The translations under genes and the position numbers were made by a program. A stretch of 56,373 bases of DNA, from contig NZ_JAHHIU010000105.1 in assembly GCF_024539815.1 (NCBI RefSeq), positions 1 through 56,373 on the forward strand, written 5' to 3'. Positions 8,356 to 16,383 of the stretch are shown one piece after another. Each line of letters starts with the position of its first letter. Positions within the stretch are counted from its first letter, which is position 1. This DNA is from Streptomyces hayashii (lineage in GTDB: Bacteria > Actinomycetota > Actinomycetes > Streptomycetales > Streptomycetaceae). The notes under the pieces are model-generated. The model had not been told where the DNA came from and ran no database searches. It saw only the letters and a list, made by a program, of their open reading frames with translations.

Positions 8356-8652
8356 TCAGTCGCAGTCGCGGCAGATCGGCTGGCCGTTCTTCTCCCGGGC
8401 CAGCTGGCTGCGGTGGTGCACCAGGAAGCAGCTCATGCAAGTGAACTCGTCCTGCTGCTTGGGCAGCACCCGGACGGCCAGCTCCTCGTTCGAGAGGTCC
8501 GCGCCGGGCAGTTCGAGGCCTTCGGCGGCCTCGAATTCGTCGACATCGACTGCGGAGGCGGACTTGTCGTTCCGCCTGGCCTTCAGCTCCTCAAGGCTGT
8601 CTGAGTCGACGTCGTCGTCGGTCTTGCGTGGGGTGTCGTAATCGGTAGCCAT
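8356..8652 (-). CDS. DUF4193 small zinc-site protein
   Basis: 98-residue acidic protein of the actinobacterial DUF4193 family. The N-terminal half is charged ('MATDYDTPRKTDDDVDSDSL'). The C-terminus carries paired cysteines, 'TCMSCFLVHHRSQL' and 'PICRDCD', a treble-clef/zinc-ribbon-like arrangement with the last Cys almost at the terminus. The ATG at 8652 has a purine-rich GGGGGAGAGG upstream. It heads an apparent operon with the EcsC-like gene and lies downstream of cutS on the same strand, separated by a 396-base gap containing a terminator-like hairpin. The function is undescribed to my knowledge; RNA- or protein-binding through the zinc knuckle is a guess. Confidence 0.85.
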   Translation of the reverse strand: MATDYDTPRKTDDDVDSDSLEELKARRNDKSASAVDVDEFEAAEGLELPGADLSNEELAVRVLPKQQDEFTCMSCFLVHHRSQLAREKNGQPICRDCD

Positions 8653-9048
8653 TTCGCCTCTCCCCCTCTGGGTGTCTGCGGTGTCTCCAGCGCACGTAAC
8701 GCGTGAGAGGCCGGACTTGTGCCCGCCTCGAGGCGGAGATTTTGCCTCACATCAAGGTCTGTTACTCAATCGACACCCAACCGAACTCCTCACGAGTGAT
8801 CGGCTTGGATGGCGATCGGGACCGTACACGGTCCGATTGCCGCACTTCAAAGGCGTCCCACCGTGTACTTCCCGTGATCGGGACCCCCGAAAACCCGGAT
8901 TTTCCGGGCTTTACACAGGCATCCATGATCACGGAGAGTAGATGGACGGAAATTCACCTCTGTGATCGATCACACACGGAGAGGGCTGCCGTAAGCCCAG
9001 AAAATTCCGCGCAAAGCGAACATCCCCGCGTGTGTCGGCGACATGATC
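8653..9048. other. 396-bp intergenic region with several palindromes
   Basis: Non-coding gap between cutS and the DUF4193 gene (both leftward), noticeably more A+T-rich than its surroundings. It holds a 14-bp palindrome CCGCCTCGAGGCGG (8723-8736), an imperfect hairpin around ACCGTACACGGT (about 8813-8836), a terminator-like stem CCCGGA-TTT-TCCGGG (8894-8908), and the 14-bp palindrome TGTGATCGATCACA (8961-8974). The last resembles a Crp-type half-site pair (TGTGA/TCACA) with a 4-base spacer. The DUF4193 promoter should lie in the left part. No ORF in this gap looks real. Confidence 0.6.
8894..8908 (-). terminator. probable cutRS terminator
   Basis: Stem CCCGGA/TCCGGG with a TTT loop, about 140 bases past the cutS stop. 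Read leftward it is followed by GTTTTCGGGGG, a short U stretch. It is also flanked by T residues on the other side, so it could act in both directions. Confidence 0.5.
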
Positions 9049-10290
9049 TCAGACAGGGAAGGTGACTCGCATCACGAGCCCACCCCCCTCGCGCGGCTGG
9101 GCCACGATATGGCCGCCGTGCGCCCGGGCCACGGACCGCACGATGGACAGACCGAGCCCGACCCCCTTGTCGCTGCCCGTCCGCTCGGTACGCAGCCGAC
9201 GGAACGGTTCGAACAGATTGTCGATCTCGTACGCCGGCACGACCGGGCCGGTGTTCGACACGACCAGAACCGCCTGGCCGTGCCGGACGTCGGTGGTCAC
9301 CTCGACCCAGCCGCCCTCGGGCACGTTGTACCGCACGGCATTCTGCACGAGATTCAGAGCGATCCTCTCCAAAAGGACGCCGTTGCCCTGAACGACCGCG
9401 GATTTCTGCTCACCGCGAATTACCACGCCCTTGGCCGCCGCCTCCCCGTGTACCTGGTCGACGGCCTGCTCGGCGACCTCGGCGAGGTCCACCGGCTTGC
9501 GCTCGACGATCTGGTTGTCGCTGCGGGCGAGCAGCAGCAGACCCTCGACGAGCTGCTCGCTGCGCTCGTTGGTCGCCAGCAGCGTCTTGCCCAGCTGCTG
9601 CAGCTCCACCGGCGCTCCCGGATCGGAGAGGTGCACTTCCAGCAGGGTGCGGTTGATCGCCAGCGGTGTTCTCAGCTCGTGCGAGGCGTTGCCCACGAAG
9701 CGCTGCTGCGCGGTGAACGCGCGCTGCAGACGCTCCAGCATGTCGTCGAAGGTGTCGGCCAGCTCCTTGAGCTCGTCGTCCGGGCCGTCCAGCTCGATAC
9801 GGCGGGACAGGTCCGAGCCCGCCACCGCGCGCGCGGTGCGGGTGATCCTGCCGAGCGGGGACAGCACGCGGCCCGCCATGGCGTAGCCGAAGGCGAAGGC
9901 GATGATCGCGAGCCCCAGGAGGGCGAGCAGGGAGCGGCTCAGCAGGTCGTCGAGAGCATGCTGACGCTGGATGTCGTCGCACTGCTTGAGGAACTCGTTG
10001 AACTGGGCCTGGTTGGACGCCGCGCCCAGCTGGGGGCAGGTGGAGCTGGTGACGTCGAGATCGCTCCCGGTCACCTTGAACGCCTGGCCGCTGCCTTCGT
10101 GGAGTGCCTGCGCCGCCAGCAGGTAGATGATCGACAGCAGCATGATGCCGGCGATCAGGAACATGCCGCCGTACAGCAGGGTGAGCCGTATGCGGATGGT
10201 CGGGCGGAGCCACGGGAACGGCAGCTGCGGGCTCCGGGGGTCCCAGGTGGGCTTCGGGGGCGCCTGGGGCGGTGCGGGTGTCGATGCCAC
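9049..10290 (-). CDS. cutS: CutS sensor histidine kinase
   Basis: Membrane sensor kinase of the CutRS system, 413 residues. The start GTG 10290 lies five bases past the cutR stop. Layout: Pro-rich cytoplasmic N-terminus; TM1 (about 36-60); a short extracytoplasmic sensor (about 61-118) with two cysteines, C85 and C104; TM2 (about 119-140); HAMP; HisKA with H204 in 'NASHELRTPLAINRTLLEV'; and HATPase with 'NLVQNAVRYNVPEGG' and 'GVGLGLSIVRSVARAHGG'. In Streptomyces CutRS was first tied to copper and recently, as I recall, to secretion/redox stress with the extracellular Cys pair as sensor; the pair is present here. A longer frame reading antisense through cutR is an artefact. Confidence 0.95.
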   Translation of the reverse strand: MASTPAPPQAPPKPTWDPRSPQLPFPWLRPTIRIRLTLLYGGMFLIAGIMLLSIIYLLAAQALHEGSGQAFKVTGSDLDVTSSTCPQLGAASNQAQFNEFLKQCDDIQRQHALDDLLSRSLLALLGLAIIAFAFGYAMAGRVLSPLGRITRTARAVAGSDLSRRIELDGPDDELKELADTFDDMLERLQRAFTAQQRFVGNASHELRTPLAINRTLLEVHLSDPGAPVELQQLGKTLLATNERSEQLVEGLLLLARSDNQIVERKPVDLAEVAEQAVDQVHGEAAAKGVVIRGEQKSAVVQGNGVLLERIALNLVQNAVRYNVPEGGWVEVTTDVRHGQAVLVVSNTGPVVPAYEIDNLFEPFRRLRTERTGSDKGVGLGLSIVRSVARAHGGHIVAQPREGGGLVMRVTFPV

Positions 10291-10295
10291 GGCGG

Positions 10296-10949
10296 TCAGA
10301 TCCGGTAACCCGAACCGGGGACGGTGACGATCACCGGCGGTTCGCCCAACTTGCGGCGGAGCGTCATGACGGTCACGCGCACGACGTTGGTGAACGGGTC
10401 GGTGTTCTCGTCCCACGCCTTCTCCAGCAGCTGCTCCGCGGAGACCACCGCGCCCTCGCTGCGCATCAGCACCTCCAGGACGGCGAACTCCTTGGGCGCG
10501 AGCTGCACCTCCTTGCCGTCGCGGAAGACCTCGCGGCGGTTGGGGTCGAGCTTGATGCCGGCCCGCTCCAGGACGGGCGGCAGCGGCACGCTGGTGCGCC
10601 GGCCGAGTGCACGCACGCGTGCGATGAGCTCGCTGAACGCGAAGGGCTTGGGCAGGTAGTCGTCTGCGCCGATCTCCAGGCCCTCGACCCGGTCGCTGAC
10701 GTCGCCGGAGGCCGTGAGCATCAGCACGCGCGTGGGCATGCCGAGTTCGACGATCTTGCGGCAGACGTCGTCGCCGTGCACCAGGGGCAGGTCGCGGTCC
10801 AGGACGACCACGTCGTAGTCGTTGACGCCGATGCGCTCCAGGGCGGCCGCACCGTCGTACACGACGTCGACGGCCATGGCCTCCCGGCGCAGTCCGGTGG
10901 CCACCGCATCGGCGAGCAGCTGCTCGTCCTCGACGACGAGTACGCGCAC
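10296..10949 (-). CDS. cutR: CutR response regulator
   Basis: OmpR-family response regulator of 217 residues, partner of CutS. The start is GTG 10949 with AAGGA about 9 bases upstream; the length equals the classical CutR. The receiver has 'VRVLVVEDEQLLADAVATGL', phospho-acceptor D51 in 'VVVLDRDLP' and 'LPKPFAFSELIARV'. The winged-helix C-terminus has 'VQLAPKEFAVLEVLMRSEGA' and ends 'VIVTVPGSGYRI'. It is first in the cutR-cutS operon. The 416-base upstream gap is shared with a divergent small gene and must contain its promoter. Confidence 0.95.
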   Translation of the reverse strand: MRVLVVEDEQLLADAVATGLRREAMAVDVVYDGAAALERIGVNDYDVVVLDRDLPLVHGDDVCRKIVELGMPTRVLMLTASGDVSDRVEGLEIGADDYLPKPFAFSELIARVRALGRRTSVPLPPVLERAGIKLDPNRREVFRDGKEVQLAPKEFAVLEVLMRSEGAVVSAEQLLEKAWDENTDPFTNVVRVTVMTLRRKLGEPPVIVTVPGSGYRI

Positions 10950-11365
10950 GTCGCAGTCCTTCCTGTGTCCACCCGCGTAGCGTCCGTGGACGCACGCGGG
11001 CGGGGGTCTCGGTGAGTGTTGCGTCCATCCTGCCCTTTTCGGCCATAAGTCGGCGGTAAGACGGGTGGGCGGTACATGAAGGACGGGTGTGAGGCCCGGG
11101 AATGCGAGATTTTCTCGTTCGGTTGAGGTTTCCGCGGAAGGGAGCGAGGGGAGGACGGCTTTACACCCCGCGATCACGCTCTGCATGTGCCGCTGCACCA
11201 TGTGGCACTCCGCGGTCCGCTTGCCGCAGAGCGGGCGTGGGTGTCCGGCACCGTCGCCGCCCGGCAGGGCAGCGCTGGGCACCTGTGAGAGACGTGATCG
11301 CCCCTTCCCAACCCGGCACACCCCCGTGCCATCGACCCACGACACCCAGGACGAGGGGGCGCAGC
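10950..11365. other. divergent intergenic region, cutR / 57-residue gene
   Basis: 416 bases between the leftward cutR start and the rightward small gene. No ORF here has Streptomyces codon character and a family match. I see no convincing -35/-10 pair, operator palindrome or RNA element; both promoters must lie here. Confidence 0.4.
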
Positions 11366-11539
11366 ATGGACGCATTCACCGCAGGACTTCTGCAGCGCAT
11401 AAGGGCGACCGAGACCGACCTGACGCGGGCTCGCGACGAGGGCGACGACTTCCTGGCCGAGGTGGAGCAGGCCGAGCTCGACGACCTGCGTCGCCTCGCC
11501 GCCGAGCACGGTGTGGAGGTCGGCGCGACGCGCGTCTAG
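11366..11539 (+). CDS. small conserved coiled-coil protein (57 aa)
   Basis: Short gene of 57 residues, start ATG 11366 with a GA-rich GAGGGGGCG upstream, ending in TAG directly before a strong terminator. The protein is acidic and helical: 'MDAFTAGLLQRIRATETDLT', then 'RDEGDDFLAEVEQAELDDLR', ending 'EHGVEVGATRV'. Heptad-like Leu/Ala spacing suggests one long helix or a helical hairpin. A longer upstream extension starting at 11102 has no support. I recognise it as a small conserved Streptomyces hypothetical without known function. Confidence 0.75.
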   Translation: MDAFTAGLLQRIRATETDLTRARDEGDDFLAEVEQAELDDLRRLAAEHGVEVGATRV

Positions 11540-11553
11540 CGGTAGGCGCGTAT

Positions 11554-11594
11554 GCGAAGGGGCCCCGGCGAATCCAGCGCCGGGGCCCCTTCGC
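11554..11594. terminator. bidirectional hairpin terminator
   Basis: Perfect 17-bp inverted repeat (11554-11570 and 11578-11594) with a 7-base AATCCAG loop. The arms begin GCGAAGGGGCC. It sits between the rightward 57-residue gene and the leftward inositol-monophosphatase gene, 30 bases from its stop, so it can terminate both transcripts. Confidence 0.85.
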
Positions 11595-11624
11595 GTGGCC
11601 GCGCGACGGCGGCCCGGCCGTGCC

Positions 11625-12440
11625 TCAGTCGTGCCAGGCGCCGAAGTCCTCCAGCAGGCGCTGGAGGGGCTCGAAGACGCCCGGGGTGGCGGCGATCGCG
11701 AGATCGCGTCCGGGGCGCTCTGCGGGCCGTCCACCGGTCAGCGCACCCGCTTCCCGGGCGATCAGGTCGCCCGCCGCGAGGTCCCAGGCGTGCAGGCCTC
11801 GCTCGTAGTAGCCGTCGAGCCTGCCCACGGCCACGTCGCACAGGTCGACGGCTGCCGAGCCGCTGCGCCGGACGTCCCTCAGGAGCGGGATCAGCCGCTG
11901 CGCGACGTCCGCCTGGTGGGCGCGGACCTCGGTGACGTAGTTGAAGCCGGTCGAGACCAGGGCCTGGTCGAGGGGGGCCGCCGCACGGCAGGCCAGGACG
12001 CGTTCCCCCGCCCAGGCTCCGGTGCCCCGGGCGCCACCGCCGCGCACCGCGTGGAACGTCTCGCCGCGCATGGGGATCTCCACGACGCCCACCACGGCCT
12101 CGCCGTCCTGCTCGGCCGCGATGGAGACGGCCCACGTGGGCAGCCCGTAGAGGTAGTTGACCGTGCCGTCGAGGGGATCGATCACCCAGCGGACGCCGCT
12201 GCTGCCCTCGCTGGAGGCGCCCTCCTCGCCGAGGAAGCCGTCGTCGGGGCGGCGTTCGGCGATCAGGCCGGTGATCAGCTTCTCGGCCGCGATGTCCATC
12301 TCGGTGACGACGTCGATGGGACTGGACTTGGTGGCGGCGACCGCAAGGTCGGCCGGACGGCCGTCGCGCAGGAGCGCACCGGCGCGGCGGGCGGCCTCCC
12401 GGGCGAGCGCGAGCAGTTCCGTGTGCAGGGGGTCGGTCAC
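11625..12440 (-). CDS. inositol monophosphatase family protein
   Basis: Mg2+-dependent phosphatase of the IMPase/FBPase/CysQ superfamily, 271 residues, cytoplasmic. The start GTG 12440 has an excellent GGAGGA 6 bases upstream and overlaps the ferrochelatase stop by 4 bases (GTGA). Metal-site motifs are present: 'FLGEEG', 'WVIDPLDGTVNYLYG' and 'WDLAAGDLIAREAGALTGG'. The substrate could be myo-inositol-1-phosphate, histidinol phosphate or another sugar phosphate; sequence alone does not decide. It is coupled to hemH in one transcript, although the metabolic link is unclear. Confidence 0.9.
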   Translation of the reverse strand: MTDPLHTELLALAREAARRAGALLRDGRPADLAVAATKSSPIDVVTEMDIAAEKLITGLIAERRPDDGFLGEEGASSEGSSGVRWVIDPLDGTVNYLYGLPTWAVSIAAEQDGEAVVGVVEIPMRGETFHAVRGGGARGTGAWAGERVLACRAAAPLDQALVSTGFNYVTEVRAHQADVAQRLIPLLRDVRRSGSAAVDLCDVAVGRLDGYYERGLHAWDLAAGDLIAREAGALTGGRPAERPGRDLAIAATPGVFEPLQRLLEDFGAWHD

Positions 12441-13576
12441 GCCGTTCCTCCCGCGTAGGGGCTGTCGGCGCCCGCGGCGGCGGGCCTGGGGGCGCGGGCG
12501 GGGCAGCAGCCGACCGGGCACAGGTGGTGGCTCGGTCCGAGCGCTCCGAGGGCGCACGGGGTGACCTCCGCGCCGCTCTCCACCGCGGCGCGCTCCAGGA
12601 CGAGCTCGCGGATCGCGGCGGCGAAGCGGGGGTCGGCGCCGACGGTGGCCGAACGGCGCATCGGCAGGCCCAGTTCGGCCGCCTTGGCCTCGGCCTCCGT
12701 GTCGAGGTCGTAGAGGACCTCCATGTGGTCGGAGACGAAGCCGATGGGGGCGACGACGACCGCAGGGACGCCGGCCGCGTGCCGCTCCTCCAGGTGGTCG
12801 CAGATGTCCGGCTCCAGCCAGGGGATGTGCGGGGCGCCGGAGCGGGACTGGTAGACGAGCTGCCACGGGTGGTCCACGCCCGTGCGCTCGCGGACGGCGT
12901 CGGCGACCAGCCGCGCGGTCTCCAGATGCTGCTTCACGTACGCGCCGCCGTCGCCGTGGTCCTCGACCGGGCCGGAGGCGTCCGCGGCCGCGAGGGGGAT
13001 GGAGTGGGTCGAGAAGGCCAGATGCGCGCCGTCGCGGACGTCCTCGGGGAGGTCGGCCAGCGACCGCAGCACACCGTCGATCATGGGCTCCAGGAAGCCG
13101 GGGTGGTTGAAGTAGTGCCGCAGCTTGTCGACCTGGGGCGGTGCGAGGCCTTCGGCCTCCAGCGCGGCCAGCGAGTCGGCGAGGTTCTCGCGGTACTGGC
13201 GGCAGCCGGAGTAGGAGGCGTAGGCGCTGGTGGCGAGGACGAGGACGCGGCGACGGCCGTCGGCGACCGCCTCGCGCAGGGTGTCGGTGAGGTACGGGGC
13301 CCAGTTGCGGTTGCCCCAGTAGATCGGCAGGTCCAGGCCGTGGTCGGCGAAGTCCTTGCGCAGGGCGTCCAGCAGGGCGCGGTTCTGGTCGTTGATCGGG
13401 CTGACCCCGCCGAACAGGAAGTAGTGCTGCCCCACTTCCTTGAGGCGTTCCTTGGGGATGCCGCGCCCGCGGGTCACGTTCTCCAGGAACGGGACCACGT
13501 CGTCCGGGCCTTCCGGGCCGCCGAACGAGAGCAGGAGCAGGGCGTCGTAGGGGGTGGCATCGAGCGCGTCTGGCAT
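12437..13576 (-). CDS. hemH/cpfC: coproporphyrin III ferrochelatase
   Basis: Inserts Fe2+ into coproporphyrin III (actinobacterial coproporphyrin-dependent haem route), 379 residues, cytoplasmic or membrane-peripheral. It starts 'MPDALDATPYDALLLLSFGG', the family signature 'LLLLSFGGPEGPDDV'. Also visible are 'VLATSAYASYSGCRQYRENL', 'HLAFSTHSIPLA', 'WLEPDICDHLEE', 'PIGFVSDHMEVLYDLD' and a C-terminal cysteine cluster 'TPC...HLCPVGCCPARAP' (four Cys), as in [2Fe-2S]-binding actinobacterial ferrochelatases. The tail after the cluster is Ala/Pro-rich. The gene leads an operon with the IMPase gene and faces a divergent MFS gene that has an iron box. Confidence 0.93.
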   Translation of the reverse strand: MPDALDATPYDALLLLSFGGPEGPDDVVPFLENVTRGRGIPKERLKEVGQHYFLFGGVSPINDQNRALLDALRKDFADHGLDLPIYWGNRNWAPYLTDTLREAVADGRRRVLVLATSAYASYSGCRQYRENLADSLAALEAEGLAPPQVDKLRHYFNHPGFLEPMIDGVLRSLADLPEDVRDGAHLAFSTHSIPLAAADASGPVEDHGDGGAYVKQHLETARLVADAVRERTGVDHPWQLVYQSRSGAPHIPWLEPDICDHLEERHAAGVPAVVVAPIGFVSDHMEVLYDLDTEAEAKAAELGLPMRRSATVGADPRFAAAIRELVLERAAVESGAEVTPCALGALGPSHHLCPVGCCPARAPRPAAAGADSPYAGGTA

Positions 13577-13708
13577 GAGTCGATCCTGCCACCCGGCTCG
13601 GACAGCCGGGAAACGGCGGGGGCCGGGCGTGCACGGGGCTGAGGGCGGGCGTGCGCGAGGGCTGGAGGCGGGCGGGCGCGAGGCGCGAGTCCGGGTCGCG
13701 AGGGTGCG

Positions 13709-13727
13709 TTAGGGTTGCCTAAGTTCA
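13709..13727. promoter_or_regulatory. iron box (DmdR/IdeR-type operator) ahead of the MFS gene
   Basis: TTAGGGTTGCCTAA begins at 13709. It matches 11 of the first 14 positions of the DmdR1/IdeR consensus TTAGGTTAGGCTAACCTAA and has symmetric TTAGG/CCTAA arms. A possible -35 (TTGCCT, 13715-13720) and -10 (TATGAG, 13739-13744) with an 18-base spacer would overlap the box, so Fe-bound repressor would block the MFS promoter. It also lies in the upstream region of hemH. Confidence 0.6.
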
Positions 13728-13828
13728 TTCTTCAGTCGTATGAGCTGCATTGACGCCTTACCGGCTCTGCCGGGCCCCGTACGCCCGCCGGTCCTGCCGA
13801 GCCGCCTTCCCTCACGCCGCGCCGAGTC

Positions 13829-13846
13829 GTCACGCGCGCGCGTGAC
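13829..13846. repeat. 18-bp perfect palindrome upstream of the MFS start
   Basis: GTCACGCGCGCGCGTGAC is perfectly self-complementary and ends 19 bases before the GTG start at 13866. It is the longest member of the CACGCG(CG)nTG palindrome family seen across the window. It could be an operator or an RNA hairpin in the leader. Confidence 0.7.
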
Positions 13847-13865
13847 CGGACCACCGGAGACCCCC

Positions 13866-15104
13866 GTGCCCAGCCCGTACCGCGCTCTGTTCGCAGCCCC
13901 CGGCTCCAAGGGCTTCTCCGCCGCGGGGTTCCTCGGCCGGATGCCGCTGTCGATGATGGGCATCGGCGTGGTCACGATGGTCTCCCAGCTCACCGGCCGT
14001 TACGGGCTCGCGGGCGCGCTGTCGGCGACCATCGCGCTGGCGGCCGCGGTCCTCGGACCGCAGATCTCGCGCATGGTGGACCTGCACGGGCAGCGCCGGG
14101 TGCTGCGCCCCGCGACGCTGGTCGCGCTCGCGGCCACGGGCGGGCTGCTGCTGGCCTCGCACTTCCAGTGGCCGGACTGGGTGCTCTTCGTGTGCGCCGT
14201 CGGCATCGGCGCCGTGCCCAGCCTCGGCGCCATGGTCCGGGCCCGCTGGGCGGCCGTCTACCGGGGCACCCCGAAGCTGCACACCGCGTACTCCTTCGAG
14301 TCCGTGGTGGACGAGGTGTGCTTCATCTTCGGGCCGATCATCGCCATCGGGCTGTCCACGGTGTGGTTCCCGGAGGCCGGACCGCTGCTGGCGGCCTGCT
14401 TCCTCGCCGTCGGCGTCTTCTGGCTGACCGCCCAGCGGGCCACCGAGCCCGAGCCCCATCCGCGCGGGCAGAGCGACAGGGGCTCGGCGCTGCGCTCACC
14501 GGGGCTGCAGGTCCTGGTGTCCACCTTCGTCGCGACCGGAGCGATCTTCGGGGCCGTCGACGTGGTCACCGTGGCCTTCGCCGACGAGCGCGGCCACAAG
14601 GGCGCGGCGAGCATCGTCCTGGCGCTGTACGCCGCCGGTTCCTGCCTGGCGGGGATCGTGTTCGGTCTGCTGCGGCTCAAGGGGGCGCCGGAGCGCCGCT
14701 GGCTGCTGGGCGTGTTCATGATGGGCGTGAGTATGATCCCCCTCCTACTGGTCGGAAACTTGCCGTTCCTGGCCGTGGCGCTGTTCGTAGCGGGTCTGGC
14801 CATCGCTCCCACGATGATCACCACCATGTCCCTCATCGAAGAGCACGTACCGCGCGCACGACTGACCGAGGGCATGACCTGGATTAGCACCGGGCTCGCG
14901 GTCGGGGTCGCGCTCGGCTCCTCCATCGCCGGCTGGGTCATCGACGCGGCCGGGGCGCGGGCCGGGTACGGGGTTCCGGCGGTGTCCGGAGCCGTCGCGG
15001 TCGCGGTCGGTTTCCTGGGCTACCGCCGGCTGAGCAGGCCGGCTCCGGGTCGGGGAGGCACCGTTGAGCAGCACGACGAGCGCGAAGAACGGCACGTGGC
15101 GTAA
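13866..15104 (+). CDS. MFS transporter (probable exporter)
   Basis: Major facilitator superfamily protein of 412 residues with about 12 membrane segments. The start GTG 13866 ('VPSPYRALFAAPGSKGF') has CGGAG about 7-10 bases upstream; the longer frame from 13740 would place an unlikely Pro/Arg leader. Visible segments include 'GRMPLSMMGIGVVTMVSQLT', 'LLGVFMMGVSMIPLLLVGN' and 'GLAVGVALGSSIAGWVIDAA'. It resembles drug/siderophore exporters. The upstream iron box supports a role in iron homeostasis, for example siderophore or porphyrin export, but this is inference. It overlaps the following oxidase gene by 41 bases. Confidence 0.85.
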   Translation: MPSPYRALFAAPGSKGFSAAGFLGRMPLSMMGIGVVTMVSQLTGRYGLAGALSATIALAAAVLGPQISRMVDLHGQRRVLRPATLVALAATGGLLLASHFQWPDWVLFVCAVGIGAVPSLGAMVRARWAAVYRGTPKLHTAYSFESVVDEVCFIFGPIIAIGLSTVWFPEAGPLLAACFLAVGVFWLTAQRATEPEPHPRGQSDRGSALRSPGLQVLVSTFVATGAIFGAVDVVTVAFADERGHKGAASIVLALYAAGSCLAGIVFGLLRLKGAPERRWLLGVFMMGVSMIPLLLVGNLPFLAVALFVAGLAIAPTMITTMSLIEEHVPRARLTEGMTWISTGLAVGVALGSSIAGWVIDAAGARAGYGVPAVSGAVAVAVGFLGYRRLSRPAPGRGGTVEQHDEREERHVA

Positions 15105-16383
15105 CTGGGGCGGCAACGTCGTCGCACGCCCCGCGCGGGAGGTCACGCCCGCCTCCGTCGAGGAACTGGCCGACGCGGTGCGCCGGGCCGCCGAGGACGG
15201 CCTGACCGTGAAGGCGGTCGGCACCGGCCACTCCTTCACGTCGATCGCGGCGACGGACGGCGTCTTGATCCGCCCTCAGCTCCTGACCGGCATCCGCAAG
15301 ATCGACCGCGACGACATGACCGTCACGGTCGAGGCCGGAACGCCGCTCAAGAGACTCAACCTTGCCCTGGCGCGCGAGGGTCTGTCGCTCACGAACATGG
15401 GCGACATCATGGAGCAGACGGTCTCCGGAGCCACCAGCACCGGCACCCACGGCACCGGCCGCGAGTCCGCGTCCATCGCCGCCCAGATCAAGGGCCTCGA
15501 ACTCGTCACCGCGGACGGCTCGGTGCTCGTCTGCTCCGAGAAGGAGAACCCCGAGGTCTTCGCGGCCGCCCGGATCGGCCTGGGCGCCCTCGGCGTCGTC
15601 ACCGCCCTCACCTTCGCGGTGGAGCCCCTGTTCCTGCTCACCGCGCGCGAGGAGCCGATGCCCTTCGACAAGGTCCTCGCCGAGTTCGACGAGCTGTGGG
15701 CCGAGAACGAGCACTTCGAGTTCTACTGGTTCCCGCACACCGGCAGCACCAACACCAAGCGCAACAACCGCAGCGCCGGCCCGGCCCGGCCGGTGAGCCA
15801 GGTCGCGGGCTGGATCGAGGACGAGTTCCTCTCCAACGGCGTCTTCCAGGTGGCCCAGTGGGTCGGCCGGGCGGCGCCCGGCACGATCCCGGCGATCGCC
15901 CGGCTCTCCAGCAAGGCCCTGTCGGCGCGCACCTACACCGACATCCCCTACAAGGTGTTCACGTCGCCGCGCCGGGTCCGGTTCGTGGAGATGGAGTACG
16001 CCGTTCCGCGCGAGGCGGTGACGGAGACGCTGCGCGAGCTGAGGACGATGGTCGACCGTTCGGGGCTGCGGATCAGCTTCCCCGTCGAGGTGCGCACGGC
16101 TCCCGCCGACGACATCGCCCTGTCGACCGCCTCCGGCCGCGACAGCGCGTACATCGCCGTCCACATGGTCAGGGGGACGGCCTATCAGGGGTACTTCACC
16201 GCGGCCGAGCGCATCTTCACCGCGCACGAGGGCCGTCCGCACTGGGGGAAGGTGCACACACGGGACGCGGAGTACTTCGCCGGCGTCTATCCGCGCTTCG
16301 AGGAGTTCACGGCGCTGCGGGACCGGCTGGACCCCGATCGTCTGTTCCAGAACGACTACCTGCGGAGGGTTCTGGGGGCGTGA
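15064..16383 (+). CDS. FAD-linked D-arabinono-1,4-lactone-type oxidase
   Basis: Flavoprotein of the VAO/L-gulonolactone oxidase family, 439 residues. It starts at TTG 15064 with GGGGAGG 7 bases upstream, inside the end of the MFS gene. The FAD-binding domain has 'VGTGHSFTSIAATDGVLI', where the His of GHSF is the usual covalent flavin anchor, and 'SGATSTGTHGTGRESASIAA'. The ALO C-terminal domain has 'FPVEVRTAPADDIALS' and the 'HWGKVHTRD' (HWxK) signature near the end. It probably oxidises an aldonolactone or alditol with O2. It is translationally coupled to the exporter, giving an iron-responsive two-gene operon if the iron box is real. Its substrate is unknown. Confidence 0.88.
   Translation: MSSTTSAKNGTWRNWGGNVVARPAREVTPASVEELADAVRRAAEDGLTVKAVGTGHSFTSIAATDGVLIRPQLLTGIRKIDRDDMTVTVEAGTPLKRLNLALAREGLSLTNMGDIMEQTVSGATSTGTHGTGRESASIAAQIKGLELVTADGSVLVCSEKENPEVFAAARIGLGALGVVTALTFAVEPLFLLTAREEPMPFDKVLAEFDELWAENEHFEFYWFPHTGSTNTKRNNRSAGPARPVSQVAGWIEDEFLSNGVFQVAQWVGRAAPGTIPAIARLSSKALSARTYTDIPYKVFTSPRRVRFVEMEYAVPREAVTETLRELRTMVDRSGLRISFPVEVRTAPADDIALSTASGRDSAYIAVHMVRGTAYQGYFTAAERIFTAHEGRPHWGKVHTRDAEYFAGVYPRFEEFTALRDRLDPDRLFQNDYLRRVLGA

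Noticed and set aside
9049..11046. 665-residue 'fusion' kinase extending cutS through cutR
   Set aside because: The added N-terminus is Arg/Gly shadow sequence antisense to no domain and overlaps all of cutR; GTG 10290 gives the proper CutS length.
11625..13634. 669-residue frame extending the inositol monophosphatase gene over hemH
   Set aside because: The extension is an off-frame reading of hemH; GTG 12440 has a strong Shine-Dalgarno and the standard 4-base overlap.
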